A DNA stretch of 64,000 nt from an uncultured Pseudoteredinibacter sp. GTDB taxonomy: Bacteria > Pseudomonadota > Gammaproteobacteria > Pseudomonadales > Cellvibrionaceae. The DNA is taken from NCBI RefSeq assembly GCF_947502065.1, contig NZ_CANMYE010000002.1, forward strand, positions 310,001 through 374,000, read 5' to 3'. Position numbers and translations under genes: made by a program. The stretch's first letter is position 1, and the number at the start of each line of letters is the position of its first letter. This document shows, in pieces, positions 46,617 to 55,411 of this stretch. Under the pieces are notes generated by a model that ran no database searches, had not been told where the DNA came from, and saw only the letters and a program-made list of their open reading frames with translations.

Positions 46617-46644
46617 TAGACATAGCTTGGCTAGAAGGTAGAAT
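46617..46644 (+). promoter_or_regulatory. Possible fabA promoter
   Basis: -35 TAGACA (46617-46622), 16-base spacer, -10 TAGAAT (46639-46644), 85 bases before fabA. I saw no convincing FabR or FadR palindrome. Confidence 0.4.
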
Positions 46645-46729
46645 GTGCGCTCCCAATCAGGCTGCAACAGACAGGCCATTGGGCTTGCAGCAGACAAGCT
46701 GCACAAAGATTAATCAACCAGAGTAAATT

Positions 46730-47251
46730 ATGGAATTCCAGCCTAAAAACGCTTACAACCGCGATGAACTGCTTGAGTGCGGCCACGGAAACCTATTTGG
46801 CCCAGGCAATGCTCAGCTACCTGTACCTAACATGCTAATGCTGGATCGCATTACTGAGATCAACCTAGATGGTGGCGAATACGGTAAAGGTAAAATTGTC
46901 GCAGAACTCGATATTACTCCTGACCTCTGGTTTTTCGATTGCCACTTCCCTGGCGACCCTGTAATGCCTGGCTGCCTAGGCCTAGATGCCATGTGGCAAT
47001 TGGTTGGCTTTTTCCTAGCGTGGAAAGGCAATAGCGGTAAAGGCCGCGCCTTGGGCTCTGGCGAAGTGAAGTTCACCGGTCAGATCCTGCCAACCGCCAA
47101 AAAGGTTACCTATGAGATTGACCTTAAGCGCGTTATCGAGCGTAAACTGATCATGGGCCTTGCGGACGGTAAAGTTTCTGTAGATGGCAAAGAGATTTAC
47201 TTTGCCAAAGACCTAAAAGTCGGCCTATTCCAAAATACCGACTCTTTCTAA
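46730..47251 (+). CDS. fabA: 3-hydroxydecanoyl-ACP dehydratase/isomerase
   Basis: 173 residues, hot-dog fold. Catalytic histidine at residue 72 in [13 protein letters not shown] and aspartate at 86 in G-L-D-A-M-W-Q. It dehydrates and isomerises at C10 to start unsaturated fatty acid synthesis. Followed by fabB, the obligatory partner. Confidence 0.97.
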   Translation: MEFQPKNAYNRDELLECGHGNLFGPGNAQLPVPNMLMLDRITEINLDGGEYGKGKIVAELDITPDLWFFDCHFPGDPVMPGCLGLDAMWQLVGFFLAWKGNSGKGRALGSGEVKFTGQILPTAKKVTYEIDLKRVIERKLIMGLADGKVSVDGKEIYFAKDLKVGLFQNTDSF

Positions 47252-47272
47252 ACAGAGTAAAGTCGAAAATAC

Positions 47273-47304
47273 ACGGGGGTGCCAAGTAAGGCACCCCCGT
47301 TTTA
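47273..47304 (+). terminator. Terminator between fabA and fabB
   Basis: Perfect 11-bp stem (47273-47283 with 47290-47300), 6-base loop, then TTTATTT. The short T-run suggests attenuation rather than full termination, so that fabB expression could be reduced relative to fabA. Confidence 0.75.
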
Positions 47305-47357
47305 TTTGTGCAATAATAAGCGGCCAACATGGCTAATGGCCCGATGAGGAAAATACA

Positions 47358-48575
47358 ATGAAACGTGTGGTTGTCACCGGTATGGGTATTGTGTCCTGCC
47401 TAGGAAACAATATTTCAGCGGTAACCGAATCCCTACGCGCTGGTCGCTCTGGCATCAGTCGCCAGCCGGAATACGAAGAAATGGGCTTTCGCAGCCACAT
47501 TGCCGGCCAGGTAGATATTGACCTTAAAGAGCACATCGATCGTAAAACATTGCGCTTTATGGGCAACGCTGCCGGTTACTCTTATATTTCCATGCAGCAA
47601 GCCATTGACGATGCGGGCTTGAGCGAAGAACAAGTTTCTAATATTCGCACCGGTTTGATCATGGGCTCTGGTGGCGCATCATCTGAAAACCTAGTGCAAG
47701 CTGCTGACACCTTGCGTGAGCGAGGCCTCAAGCGTGTAGGTCCTTACCGCGTCACCCAAACCATGGGCAGCACAACATCGGCTTGTTTGGCCACACCTTT
47801 CAAGATTAAAGGCGTGAACTACTCCATTTCTTCTGCATGCTCCACTAGCGCACACTGTATTGGTGTAGCCATGGAGCAAATTCAGCTTGGTAAGCAAGAC
47901 GTTGTTTTTGCTGGCGGTGGTGAAGAAGAGCACTGGACCTTAACGGCTCTATTTGACGCCATGGGCGCACTATCAACCAAGTACAATGACACCCCAGAAA
48001 AAGCATCTCGTACCTACGATGCTAACCGCGACGGATTTGTTATCGCTGGTGGCGGCGGCTGTTTAGTATTGGAAGAGCTTGAGCACGCTAAGGCTCGCGG
48101 CGCAAAAATTTATGCTGAAGTTGTTGGCTATGGCGCGACTTCTGATGGCCACGATATGGTTGCACCTTCAGGTGAAGGCGCGGTGCGATGCATGCAGTTA
48201 GCTATGTCTACAGTGGATGGCGATATTGATTACATCAATACCCACGGCACCAGCACGCCAGTTGGCGATGTTGCCGAACTTAAAGCTATCCGTGAAGTAT
48301 TCGGCGATAACATTCCACCGCTAGCTTCAACCAAATCGCTATCTGGTCACTCCTTAGGCGCTGCTGGTGTTCAAGAAGCCATCTACTCATTGATTATGAT
48401 GAATAATAATTTCATCGCGGCCTCGGCCAATGTCGAAGATCTTGATGAAGCCGCCGACGGCATGCCAGTCGTAACCGAAGCAAAAGAAGGTGTTGAAATT
48501 AAACGCGCACTCTCAAACAGCTTTGGCTTTGGCGGCACCAATGCCTGCTTGGTGATGGAAAAGTACGAAGGCTAA
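47358..48575 (+). CDS. fabB: 3-oxoacyl-ACP synthase I
   Basis: 405 residues, thiolase fold. Catalytic cysteine in S-S-A-C-S-T-S-A-H (about 163) and histidines in N-T-H-G-T-S-T-P (about 298) and [11 protein letters not shown] (about 333). It elongates cis-3-decenoyl-ACP made by FabA. The conserved fabA-fabB pair specifies unsaturated fatty acid synthesis. Confidence 0.96.
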   Translation: MKRVVVTGMGIVSCLGNNISAVTESLRAGRSGISRQPEYEEMGFRSHIAGQVDIDLKEHIDRKTLRFMGNAAGYSYISMQQAIDDAGLSEEQVSNIRTGLIMGSGGASSENLVQAADTLRERGLKRVGPYRVTQTMGSTTSACLATPFKIKGVNYSISSACSTSAHCIGVAMEQIQLGKQDVVFAGGGEEEHWTLTALFDAMGALSTKYNDTPEKASRTYDANRDGFVIAGGGGCLVLEELEHAKARGAKIYAEVVGYGATSDGHDMVAPSGEGAVRCMQLAMSTVDGDIDYINTHGTSTPVGDVAELKAIREVFGDNIPPLASTKSLSGHSLGAAGVQEAIYSLIMMNNNFIAASANVEDLDEAADGMPVVTEAKEGVEIKRALSNSFGFGGTNACLVMEKYEG

Positions 48576-48612
48576 TTGCTAACGTAGACGGGGCAGCCCC
48601 AACGGGCCATAC

Positions 48613-48679
48613 GGGGTCAGATCCCTAAACCAAAAAACGCAGCCAGTGGCTGCGTTTTTTGGTTTAGGGATCTGACCCC
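48613..48679. terminator. 67-bp near-perfect palindrome between fabB and the acyl-CoA synthetase gene
   Basis: Arms 48613-48644 and 48648-48679 are perfectly complementary over 32 bp with a 3-base loop. The centre is an ordinary bidirectional terminator (A6, GC stem, T6). The outside adds a CCCTAAACC segment and the GGGGTCAGA terminus shared with 35050-35078. It lies between convergent genes. Confidence 0.92.
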
Positions 48680-48697
48680 ATTATTATGACTCGATAA

Positions 48698-50260
48698 TTA
48701 ATTCACCGCCTTAGCCTTATCACCCCAAAACGGCTTTCTCAATTCCGTCTTTAAGATCTTACCCGCACCACTCAATGGCAAAGGCTCAGCCTGCAGGGTG
48801 ACACTGCGTGGACATTTAAAACCCGCAATCAGCTCTTTACAGTGTGCAATGATTTCTTGCTCGGAACTTTCTGCGCCCGCTTTGGTTTGAATAACCGCAT
48901 GCACCTGCTCGCCCCATTGCTCACTTGGAATTCCGATCACAGCGCAAGACTCGACAGCTGGATGACGGTACAAGGCATTTTCCACCTCAACCGAATATAC
49001 ATTCTCGCCACCACTGATGATCATGTCTTTCACACGATCGACGATAAAAATATATCCTTCGTCATCCATGTAAGCGCCATCACCGGTGTGCAGCCAACCG
49101 TTTTTTAAAGTCTCTGCTGTGGTCTCTTCCATGCCAAGATAGCCCAACATAACATTGTCACCCTTTGCGCAAACCTGCCCGATTTCTCCGCGCGGTAACT
49201 CTATGTCATTATCATCGAGAATTGCCAAAGTAACACCTGGCGCAGCTTTACCGGCAGACTTTAACAAACGTGAACGTTCGCCTTCTGGCACATGATCTTC
49301 CGGCATTAAAATGGTCAGCACTGGGGCCGCTTCGGTCTGCCCATAGGCCTGCATAAACTCCATCGCAGGGTATTTTTCCATCGCTGCTTTTAACACGGCC
49401 TCAGGCATGGGCGAAGCGCCATAAAAAATAGATTTCAAGGAAGATATGTCATAATCATCCAGGGCAGGGTAACTCATCACCATGCCCACCATCGTGGGCA
49501 CCAGCAGAATTCGAGTAACTTTTTCTTCCCCAATCAACTCCAAAACCCGTTTAGGATCAAAACCAGGCGTAAAGACGTGGGTGCCACCTAATAAACAAAA
49601 ACAAATGGCATTGTAGGCATCGGCAGCATGGAACATTGGTGCCGCGTGAAGATAAATTTCATCGCCACTATAAGATTGCACCACCATACCCTGCATAGCG
49701 TTAAACAGCATATTGTGGTGACTAAGCATAACCCCTTTCGAACGACCGGTAGTACCACCGGTATAATACAAAGCAACAAGATCATTCGGCTGCACAGAAG
49801 CCGCATCGATCGCTTCGGCATCCGCCAGCAAATCTTCATAATGCGGTAAGCCTTCTGCAGGCTCGCCATTATCCATAAAGATAATGTGTTTCAGCTTCGG
49901 CAAAGTTGCTTGCAAGTGATCAAGCATTGGTAAGAAGTTGCGATCGACCAACAGCACTTCACTCTCACTGTTTTGCATCCAGTATTCAACTTCTGGCGCT
50001 GCTAAGCGGGTATTAATTGGGACGTAGGCTGCACCAGCCCAAGGAATGGCAAACATCGCTTCTAAATAGCGATCACTATTGAGCGATAAGATGGCTACGC
50101 GCGAACCTTGCTTTACACCTAATTTTTGAAGAGCGCCTGCAAACTGGCTGACACGCTGGTGAAATTCTTTCCAGCTATGGCGACGATCACCGTCGATGGT
50201 GGCAATTTTTTCCGCGCGCTGCTGAACCACACGCTGCAAAGTGTTTGAAAATGTGAGCAT
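48698..50260 (-). CDS. Acyl-CoA synthetase (AMP-binding, FadD-like)
   Basis: 520 residues of the adenylate-forming family: P-loop Y-Y-T-G-G-T-T-G-R-S-K-G, A-P-M-F-H-A-A-D, Y-G-Q-T-E, H-T-G-D-G-A-Y, D-R-V-K-D-M-I-I-S-G-G-E-N-V-Y and the catalytic lysine in G-A-G-K-I-L-K-T. It likely activates a medium- or long-chain fatty acid to its CoA ester; chain length cannot be read. It converges with fabB. Confidence 0.92.
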   Translation of the reverse strand: MLTFSNTLQRVVQQRAEKIATIDGDRRHSWKEFHQRVSQFAGALQKLGVKQGSRVAILSLNSDRYLEAMFAIPWAGAAYVPINTRLAAPEVEYWMQNSESEVLLVDRNFLPMLDHLQATLPKLKHIIFMDNGEPAEGLPHYEDLLADAEAIDAASVQPNDLVALYYTGGTTGRSKGVMLSHHNMLFNAMQGMVVQSYSGDEIYLHAAPMFHAADAYNAICFCLLGGTHVFTPGFDPKRVLELIGEEKVTRILLVPTMVGMVMSYPALDDYDISSLKSIFYGASPMPEAVLKAAMEKYPAMEFMQAYGQTEAAPVLTILMPEDHVPEGERSRLLKSAGKAAPGVTLAILDDNDIELPRGEIGQVCAKGDNVMLGYLGMEETTAETLKNGWLHTGDGAYMDDEGYIFIVDRVKDMIISGGENVYSVEVENALYRHPAVESCAVIGIPSEQWGEQVHAVIQTKAGAESSEQEIIAHCKELIAGFKCPRSVTLQAEPLPLSGAGKILKTELRKPFWGDKAKAVN

Positions 50261-50389
50261 AGTGCACCTTGAATTATTGTTGCTTATTCTTAGAGTGCCC
50301 CAAGCATAATAAGGGCTGGGTATTTAAGGCAAGTGCACAATTCGCCAAATCGCTAGACGTGATATATCAAGCGACATTAGCGGCCCACA

Positions 50390-51253
50390 TCAACTGATTT
50401 CGCGACTGTCGATATAAGCTTTTACTCTTGATTCAAGGCGTAAACGCCAAGATCGCTGCTGAACACCAAAATCATCACGAGTACTTATGCAGCCCAATAC
50501 GGCGCTAGGATACTGCACATCACTTGAATCATCGGCGAGCTGCCCAGTTTGATGCCCTAAAGAGCTTACGATGTCACTTAGGTACTCAGCAAACTCCTTT
50601 TCATCGCAAGGATCTGAACTGGCATAGTGATAAATTCCCCAGTTTTGCGCACCAGAGAATATTTGTTTGATCATAGCTACCAAAACACGGCAGGCATCAT
50701 CAATAAATGTCGGCGAGGCTCGACGCTCTGCGCTAACGGCAACCTTATCTTTATCCAGTATTAGATCCAACAAACGGGTAAAGACACTATCGCCATGGTG
50801 GCATATCAGCCAACTTAAACGATAAACAATGTACTGCTCACACTGCAACTCGACCTTGCGCTCGGCATCCCAAAGAGCCTGCCCCAAAGCTGTTAAAGGA
50901 GACGGGTGATCATCTTCACGATATACGGTTAAATTTTCTCCACCAAAGACTTCATGGGTCGATAGCTGAACAATAGGAATGTTCAGGCTCTTGGCGGCCG
51001 AAGCCATATCTTCACTGGCGCTTATCAGCAAAGCCCTGCGCTCAGGATCGTCCCCAACAGAATAGGCCAGCGTATTGATAAGTAAATCAGCCCCCTCCTC
51101 GCGCAAGAACTCTAGCAGCTTTTGCTCTGAGTCCTCAGCAGCAAGAACATCTTGCGGCAGGCATTTCAAAGAGAAAGGCTCAAGCTGAAGCGCTTCAATT
51201 AAGTGCTGAGCGAATATCGACTGATCGCAACTAAGGATAATTTTTTGGGCCAC
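50390..51253 (-). CDS. RmlD-like sugar nucleotide-binding protein lacking catalytic residues
   Basis: 287 residues resembling dTDP-4-dehydrorhamnose reductase (RmlD) in order: I-N-T-L-A-Y-S-V, L-S-T-H-E-V-F-G-G, E-D-D-H-P-S-P-L, Y-R-L-S-W-L-I and S-P-T-F-I-D-D. However, the glycine-rich Rossmann loop is replaced by I-L-S-C-D-Q-S-I-F-A, and the catalytic Y-G-x-x-K is A-L-G-Q-A-L. It is therefore probably not an oxidoreductase; a regulatory or scaffolding role (as in the methionine adenosyltransferase beta subunit) is one option. Confidence 0.7.
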   Translation of the reverse strand: MAQKIILSCDQSIFAQHLIEALQLEPFSLKCLPQDVLAAEDSEQKLLEFLREEGADLLINTLAYSVGDDPERRALLISASEDMASAAKSLNIPIVQLSTHEVFGGENLTVYREDDHPSPLTALGQALWDAERKVELQCEQYIVYRLSWLICHHGDSVFTRLLDLILDKDKVAVSAERRASPTFIDDACRVLVAMIKQIFSGAQNWGIYHYASSDPCDEKEFAEYLSDIVSSLGHQTGQLADDSSDVQYPSAVLGCISTRDDFGVQQRSWRLRLESRVKAYIDSREIS

Positions 51254-51380
51254 GGGGATAACTACCTACACAAACATACTCACAACGTAATGGATCATAG
51301 CAAGCTCAGTGCAGGAACACTAATTAGCCGAACTCGTAATGGCAGGCGAAAACTAAATTCCATAAGAAAATATCAGAAAT

Positions 51381-51405
51381 AAAAAAGGCCCGCATTGCGA
51401 GCCTT
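51381..51405 (-). terminator. Leftward terminator without an obvious gene
   Basis: On the minus strand a 9-bp stem (51385-51393 with 51397-51405, one U-G pair) is followed by six T and more T. On the plus strand the same site has a C-A mismatch, so it is specific for leftward transcripts. The nearest leftward gene upstream ends at 52356. Confidence 0.65.
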
Positions 51406-51613
51406 CATTTTTAGCGTTCATTAAGTACAAACTAAAATGGTAATGCACACATAAAATGAACATGGGTGAGTGAGTATTGGAATTTTTTGTTTAAAAACAA
51501 ACACATAAAACCAACAACACAAGCTAACTCTACATCCCAATCAAAAAATGTAGATCAAACCCCTTAAAAAGCTTAAATAGGGGCTATAATCAACATTTTA
51601 GGATCTGGCATAG

Positions 51614-51751
51614 ATTAACTGTGTCGCCCAGCTAGACTGGACGAGAGCTCACTTACAACAATATAAAGGTCTGCTATTGAAGTACATCCTAGCCTCACTT
51701 AACGACTTCATCAAGAGACTTGACATAAATTATCGTTATAAATCAAAGTGA
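51614..51751 (+). other. 818-base gene-poor stretch with a short open frame
   Basis: Between 51254 and 52071 there is no convincing gene. A 45-codon frame (51614-51751, ending in F-I-K-R-L-D-I-N-Y-R-Y-K-S-K) has protein-like composition but no ATG/GTG; a TTG at about 51677 with AAAGG upstream is the only start. It could be a gene relic. A TATAAT at 51585-51590 could be a rightward -10 but has no good -35. The stretch is AT-rich and marks the start of the accessory region. Confidence 0.3.
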
Positions 51752-52071
51752 TAGACTACGCCACCATGTATAAGATAGTTCACGCGCCCATAATCAATAC
51801 ACAGCAGCAAAAGCTGCGCTGCCAATAGAGCTACAACTAGCAAAGGGTTAAACCTGAGTTTATTACTGCAGTAAAAGATCTTGTTTTGGCACCACTACAT
51901 GGTTAACCAAGAGCTTCTCTTATTTATATTCAGAATGACCTTTATACAACCGCATCGGATTTAAACAATCCGATAGAAATTAGAAAACTTGCGAAATATT
52001 TTATACCCTAATTTGAATTTTAGTGAACTGGTAATCCCCACCGAAAGCACACTAGCTGATAAGGAGATCTG

Positions 52072-52359
52072 ATGAGGCTACTACCAGGAAGGTTATTTCC
52101 TACCCTGTCATACAAAGTCGACAAGGAAATCAAAGAGACCTTATACAAAAACGATGCTTTTTTGAACAGCCGCTGGTCATTTCTCGAAAAGAGCATCGTT
52201 CAATGGTCTACACCCACAGGAAATAGAGTGTGGGCTGCTGGCGAAAATTGCACAGCAACGGTTGCTGTTAGTAGTAAAAGGGGCTTTTCACCACAGTCTC
52301 TAGACACAAACGAAAAGGTGGTCAAAGTGGAATCGAAAGAGGAACTCGAACTACACTAA
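52072..52359 (+). CDS. Small protein of unknown function
   Basis: 95 residues, no signal peptide or membrane segment, with a strong AAGGAG ribosome site (52063-52068) eight bases before the ATG. Middle residues include T-P-T-G-N-R-V-W-A-A-G-E-N-C-T-A; the C-terminus is Glu/Lys-rich. No family recognised. It is convergent with the ABC permease gene and overlaps it by four bases. It may belong to the transport cluster or be an unrelated accessory gene. Confidence 0.5.
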   Translation: MRLLPGRLFPTLSYKVDKEIKETLYKNDAFLNSRWSFLEKSIVQWSTPTGNRVWAAGENCTATVAVSSKRGFSPQSLDTNEKVVKVESKEELELH

Positions 52360-54665
52360 GGGTCATTTAACGCGCCTTCTTGTAAAACCAATTTTGATAG
52401 CTCGAAATAGATATACCCTAATGTAAAAACGGAAAATAGCGCATTGACCCAAAAAGCATAAATAGCAGCCGAAATATGCGAGGAAAGCGTATGACCTAAG
52501 ATTTGAATTCCAAAGAACTGCGCACAACCCAGAAAGATAAAAGTAGAAAGTGCAAAGATTAGCATGTAAGTGTATAAATATGATTTGGCGGCCTCTACAA
52601 GGAGAGAGGTAATTTTTGCGCCTAGAATCATTTTTAACTTCAGCTCCCTCCTTCTTCTAGCGACAGTATATGAAATATTAACAATCATTGTAAAAATAAA
52701 GAGCGTAACTACACACACTAGAAAAACAGAGAAGCCGTTTTTTATAAAAGTAAATTCCTTTCGAAAAGATATCAACTTTGTATCTAAATCGACAAACTCT
52801 GATACATAATAGCCAAGAGGGGAGAGCGTTTGATTCAATTCTTGCACAAGTTTTTTTGAACTTGCCCCATAGAACAAAAATTCATCGCTGCTAACCTTAA
52901 TATTCTCATCATCCTCCATATTGTAGTACACAGTTGCACTGTTGGTTTTTCCATCATCAATTATTCCAAGTACAGCTTTAGGAAGTCTAACACCATATGT
53001 GTCTAAATATACTGTTCTTCCTACTAAGGAAGATGGCTGAGAGCTCAATCGTTCAGCAGCAACGCTGTTAAGAACCACCCCCCTATCTACACTTGAAGTG
53101 AATGTACTGCCAAACATCAACCCAAATTGCGCTGTTTTAAAAAAGTCAGGTGATAGAAAATGAATATTAGCTCTAGGTTTCGCTTTCCCTCCTAAGGTTG
53201 ACAGGTGTGTCTCCCAAGGCTGCCCGAAACCTAGCGCGCCAACTAACGAGTAAATCTTGGCTGTAGAGCTATGACTATCTATCGAATTCTTCAAGTGGCT
53301 AAACGTATTCACAGGTGCTGAATTCGATCTTCTATCAACAGACAGATAGCTATAACCGCCAGACGCGAACCCAAACTCTTCTCTTGTGTAGTTTTCTACC
53401 ACTTCACTGAAGTAAGGGATCAAACAAATAGAGACGGAAACAATGAAAACCTGAACATATAAAAGTACGCTTCGAACCCTAAGACTGGATTTGCTCTCCG
53501 TGTGCCTCAAACCAAGTGATTCTTCCTTTGAATATGAAAAGCTGACATATGAAACCAACGAAACAACTGCAACATAAAGAAATGCTATTACAGAAAAAAC
53601 TACGATCAAGCCATCCAATTCCATCAATTGAATAATTGGCTGCAATGGTGTTGCTGATGAACTCAGCAACACCCACAACAATATTCCCGAAACGAAAACA
53701 GCAATCAGTACAGGCAGTATCGTGAGCTTTCCCAACATCAAAAAAACTGTAGTAATTGGAGCACCGAGCTTTTCATGTAGAGATAACTTTGATGCGTTTT
53801 TGTTAGTGAGCATTTTCACTAGAACTGAAATGGCCACCAGTAGGAAAACAAAGAGCAGCAATACAAACATAGCACTCCAGAGCGCTAGTTTAGACAGAGT
53901 TTTCAATGACTTAAAGTCATAAGACAAGCCTTTAAGGGGGGTCGCTCTAAAACCCTCCAAATTGAACTTTATGGACTTGGTAGAACTTATATCATAAAGA
54001 TTTAAAGGAGTATGCCCAACAAAGTCAACAGGGTGATTTCTCGATTCAATTATCCCAATATAAACTGGGGCCAAACGAAAGAACTTTTCTCGCTGGTACG
54101 AAGGAACACTTTCATACATGGTGAACAACGAATGATTACCTTCTGCAGAAACCCAACCAAACTCCCCCTCAAAAGATAATCCATTAAATTCTGCACTAAC
54201 GATCGATGAAACCGTGTAATCCATATTGTTCTGTAATCGCACAGAGTCACCAACGGCTAACGGTTTTTCTCTTAAACGATTCTGCTTTCCGTTAATAACT
54301 ATTGATCGCGGCCCAGTGAGCCTCGGAGTTGATCCATTTTCATCGAATACGCCAAGAAAGGAAAAAAAATTGTCGGAGGTTAGTCCAATGTTTCCTATTG
54401 AGTTATCTTCTACAATGGAGGCTGAAGCAACCGCTAGCTCATTTTGCTCTGAAAATCTCTTAATGTCTTGGAGACTAATTCGACGAAACTCTGTGCCGGA
54501 AGCGTTAACCACGGTGTTAAAATTCCCAGCAATACCGGCGGGTGTATACGATTGACTACCCGCTAATACAGCGAATGCTATAGTGCTAACGGTCAAAAAC
54601 GGGACTAGAAGAAGGGCTATAGTCGAGGCTAAGACCCTATCATGCAAAGCCTGCCTACTTAACAT
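52356..54665 (-). CDS. ABC transporter permease of the FtsX/MacB type
   Basis: 769 residues with a duplicated layout: TM1 near residue 20, a large extracytoplasmic domain, TM2-4 (about 265-375), another TM near 400, a second extracytoplasmic domain and three C-terminal TMs (about 645-755) bearing R-R-R-R-E-L-K-L-K-M-I-L-G-A, the typical FtsX coupling helix. MacB-type permeases drive periplasmic extrusion of peptides or lipoproteins rather than ordinary import. It overlaps the ATPase gene by 11 bases and ends a leftward operon. Confidence 0.82.
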   Translation of the reverse strand: MLSRQALHDRVLASTIALLLVPFLTVSTIAFAVLAGSQSYTPAGIAGNFNTVVNASGTEFRRISLQDIKRFSEQNELAVASASIVEDNSIGNIGLTSDNFFSFLGVFDENGSTPRLTGPRSIVINGKQNRLREKPLAVGDSVRLQNNMDYTVSSIVSAEFNGLSFEGEFGWVSAEGNHSLFTMYESVPSYQREKFFRLAPVYIGIIESRNHPVDFVGHTPLNLYDISSTKSIKFNLEGFRATPLKGLSYDFKSLKTLSKLALWSAMFVLLLFVFLLVAISVLVKMLTNKNASKLSLHEKLGAPITTVFLMLGKLTILPVLIAVFVSGILLWVLLSSSATPLQPIIQLMELDGLIVVFSVIAFLYVAVVSLVSYVSFSYSKEESLGLRHTESKSSLRVRSVLLYVQVFIVSVSICLIPYFSEVVENYTREEFGFASGGYSYLSVDRRSNSAPVNTFSHLKNSIDSHSSTAKIYSLVGALGFGQPWETHLSTLGGKAKPRANIHFLSPDFFKTAQFGLMFGSTFTSSVDRGVVLNSVAAERLSSQPSSLVGRTVYLDTYGVRLPKAVLGIIDDGKTNSATVYYNMEDDENIKVSSDEFLFYGASSKKLVQELNQTLSPLGYYVSEFVDLDTKLISFRKEFTFIKNGFSVFLVCVVTLFIFTMIVNISYTVARRRRELKLKMILGAKITSLLVEAAKSYLYTYMLIFALSTFIFLGCAQFFGIQILGHTLSSHISAAIYAFWVNALFSVFTLGYIYFELSKLVLQEGALNDP

Positions 54666-55332
54666 GACTGATATCCCCGCTATGCAGCGATACTTTTATG
54701 TTCGCAATATTGGCCACATCAGTATCGTGTGTTACAACACAAACAGCGGCCCCTTCATCGTTTATCTTATCTAAAAGCTTTACAACTTCCTTAGATGATT
54801 TGTCATCTAAGTTCCCAGTTGGCTCATCTGCAAATAATATAGCCGGACGATTTACCAAGGCTCGAGCAATTGCCACTCGTTGCTGCTGGCCACCGGAAAG
54901 TTGATGGGGATAATGATTAATACGATGATCAATTTCTAGCTGATTAAGAAGGGTTAATACTCTCTCCTTACCCTCAATGGCCCCCATGCCTCCATATTTA
55001 GTCGGCAACATTACGTTCTCAAAGATAGTCAAATCTCCCAAGAGATTAAATTCTTGAAAGACGAAACCGATGTCACTGGCCCTAACTTCCGAAAGTTCTC
55101 TATTGCTAAATTTCGACGAGTCTTTACCATTGAAGAGTACACATCCAGACGTAGGCTTAGCGAGTAGTGAAAGAACATTTAGTAAAGTTGACTTCCCAGA
55201 GCCCGAGGGCCCCACTATAGAAATATAATCTCCAGGCTTTATCGAGAAATTAATATTTTTTAATGCCGTAGTCTTTGTATTCTTGAAAGTGAATGATTTA
55301 CTAACGTCTACAAGAGAAATTAAATCAGACAT
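54655..55332 (-). CDS. ABC transporter ATPase (MacB/LolD type)
   Basis: 225 residues with Walker [11 protein letters not shown]-loop F-Q-E-F-N-L-L, signature [15 protein letters not shown], Walker [13 protein letters not shown] and switch histidine V-V-T-H-D. It pairs with the FtsX-type permease. A 79-base gap separates it from the HlyD-like gene upstream. Confidence 0.92.
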   Translation of the reverse strand: MSDLISLVDVSKSFTFKNTKTTALKNINFSIKPGDYISIVGPSGSGKSTLLNVLSLLAKPTSGCVLFNGKDSSKFSNRELSEVRASDIGFVFQEFNLLGDLTIFENVMLPTKYGGMGAIEGKERVLTLLNQLEIDHRINHYPHQLSGGQQQRVAIARALVNRPAILFADEPTGNLDDKSSKEVVKLLDKINDEGAAVCVVTHDTDVANIANIKVSLHSGDISHVK

Positions 55333-55411
55333 AAGGTACCTACTTATTCATTTCCGTTGATTGGCATTTATTTGGTTAGATTTTTAGCCAGCATTTTTGT
55401 CCCTGATGACA

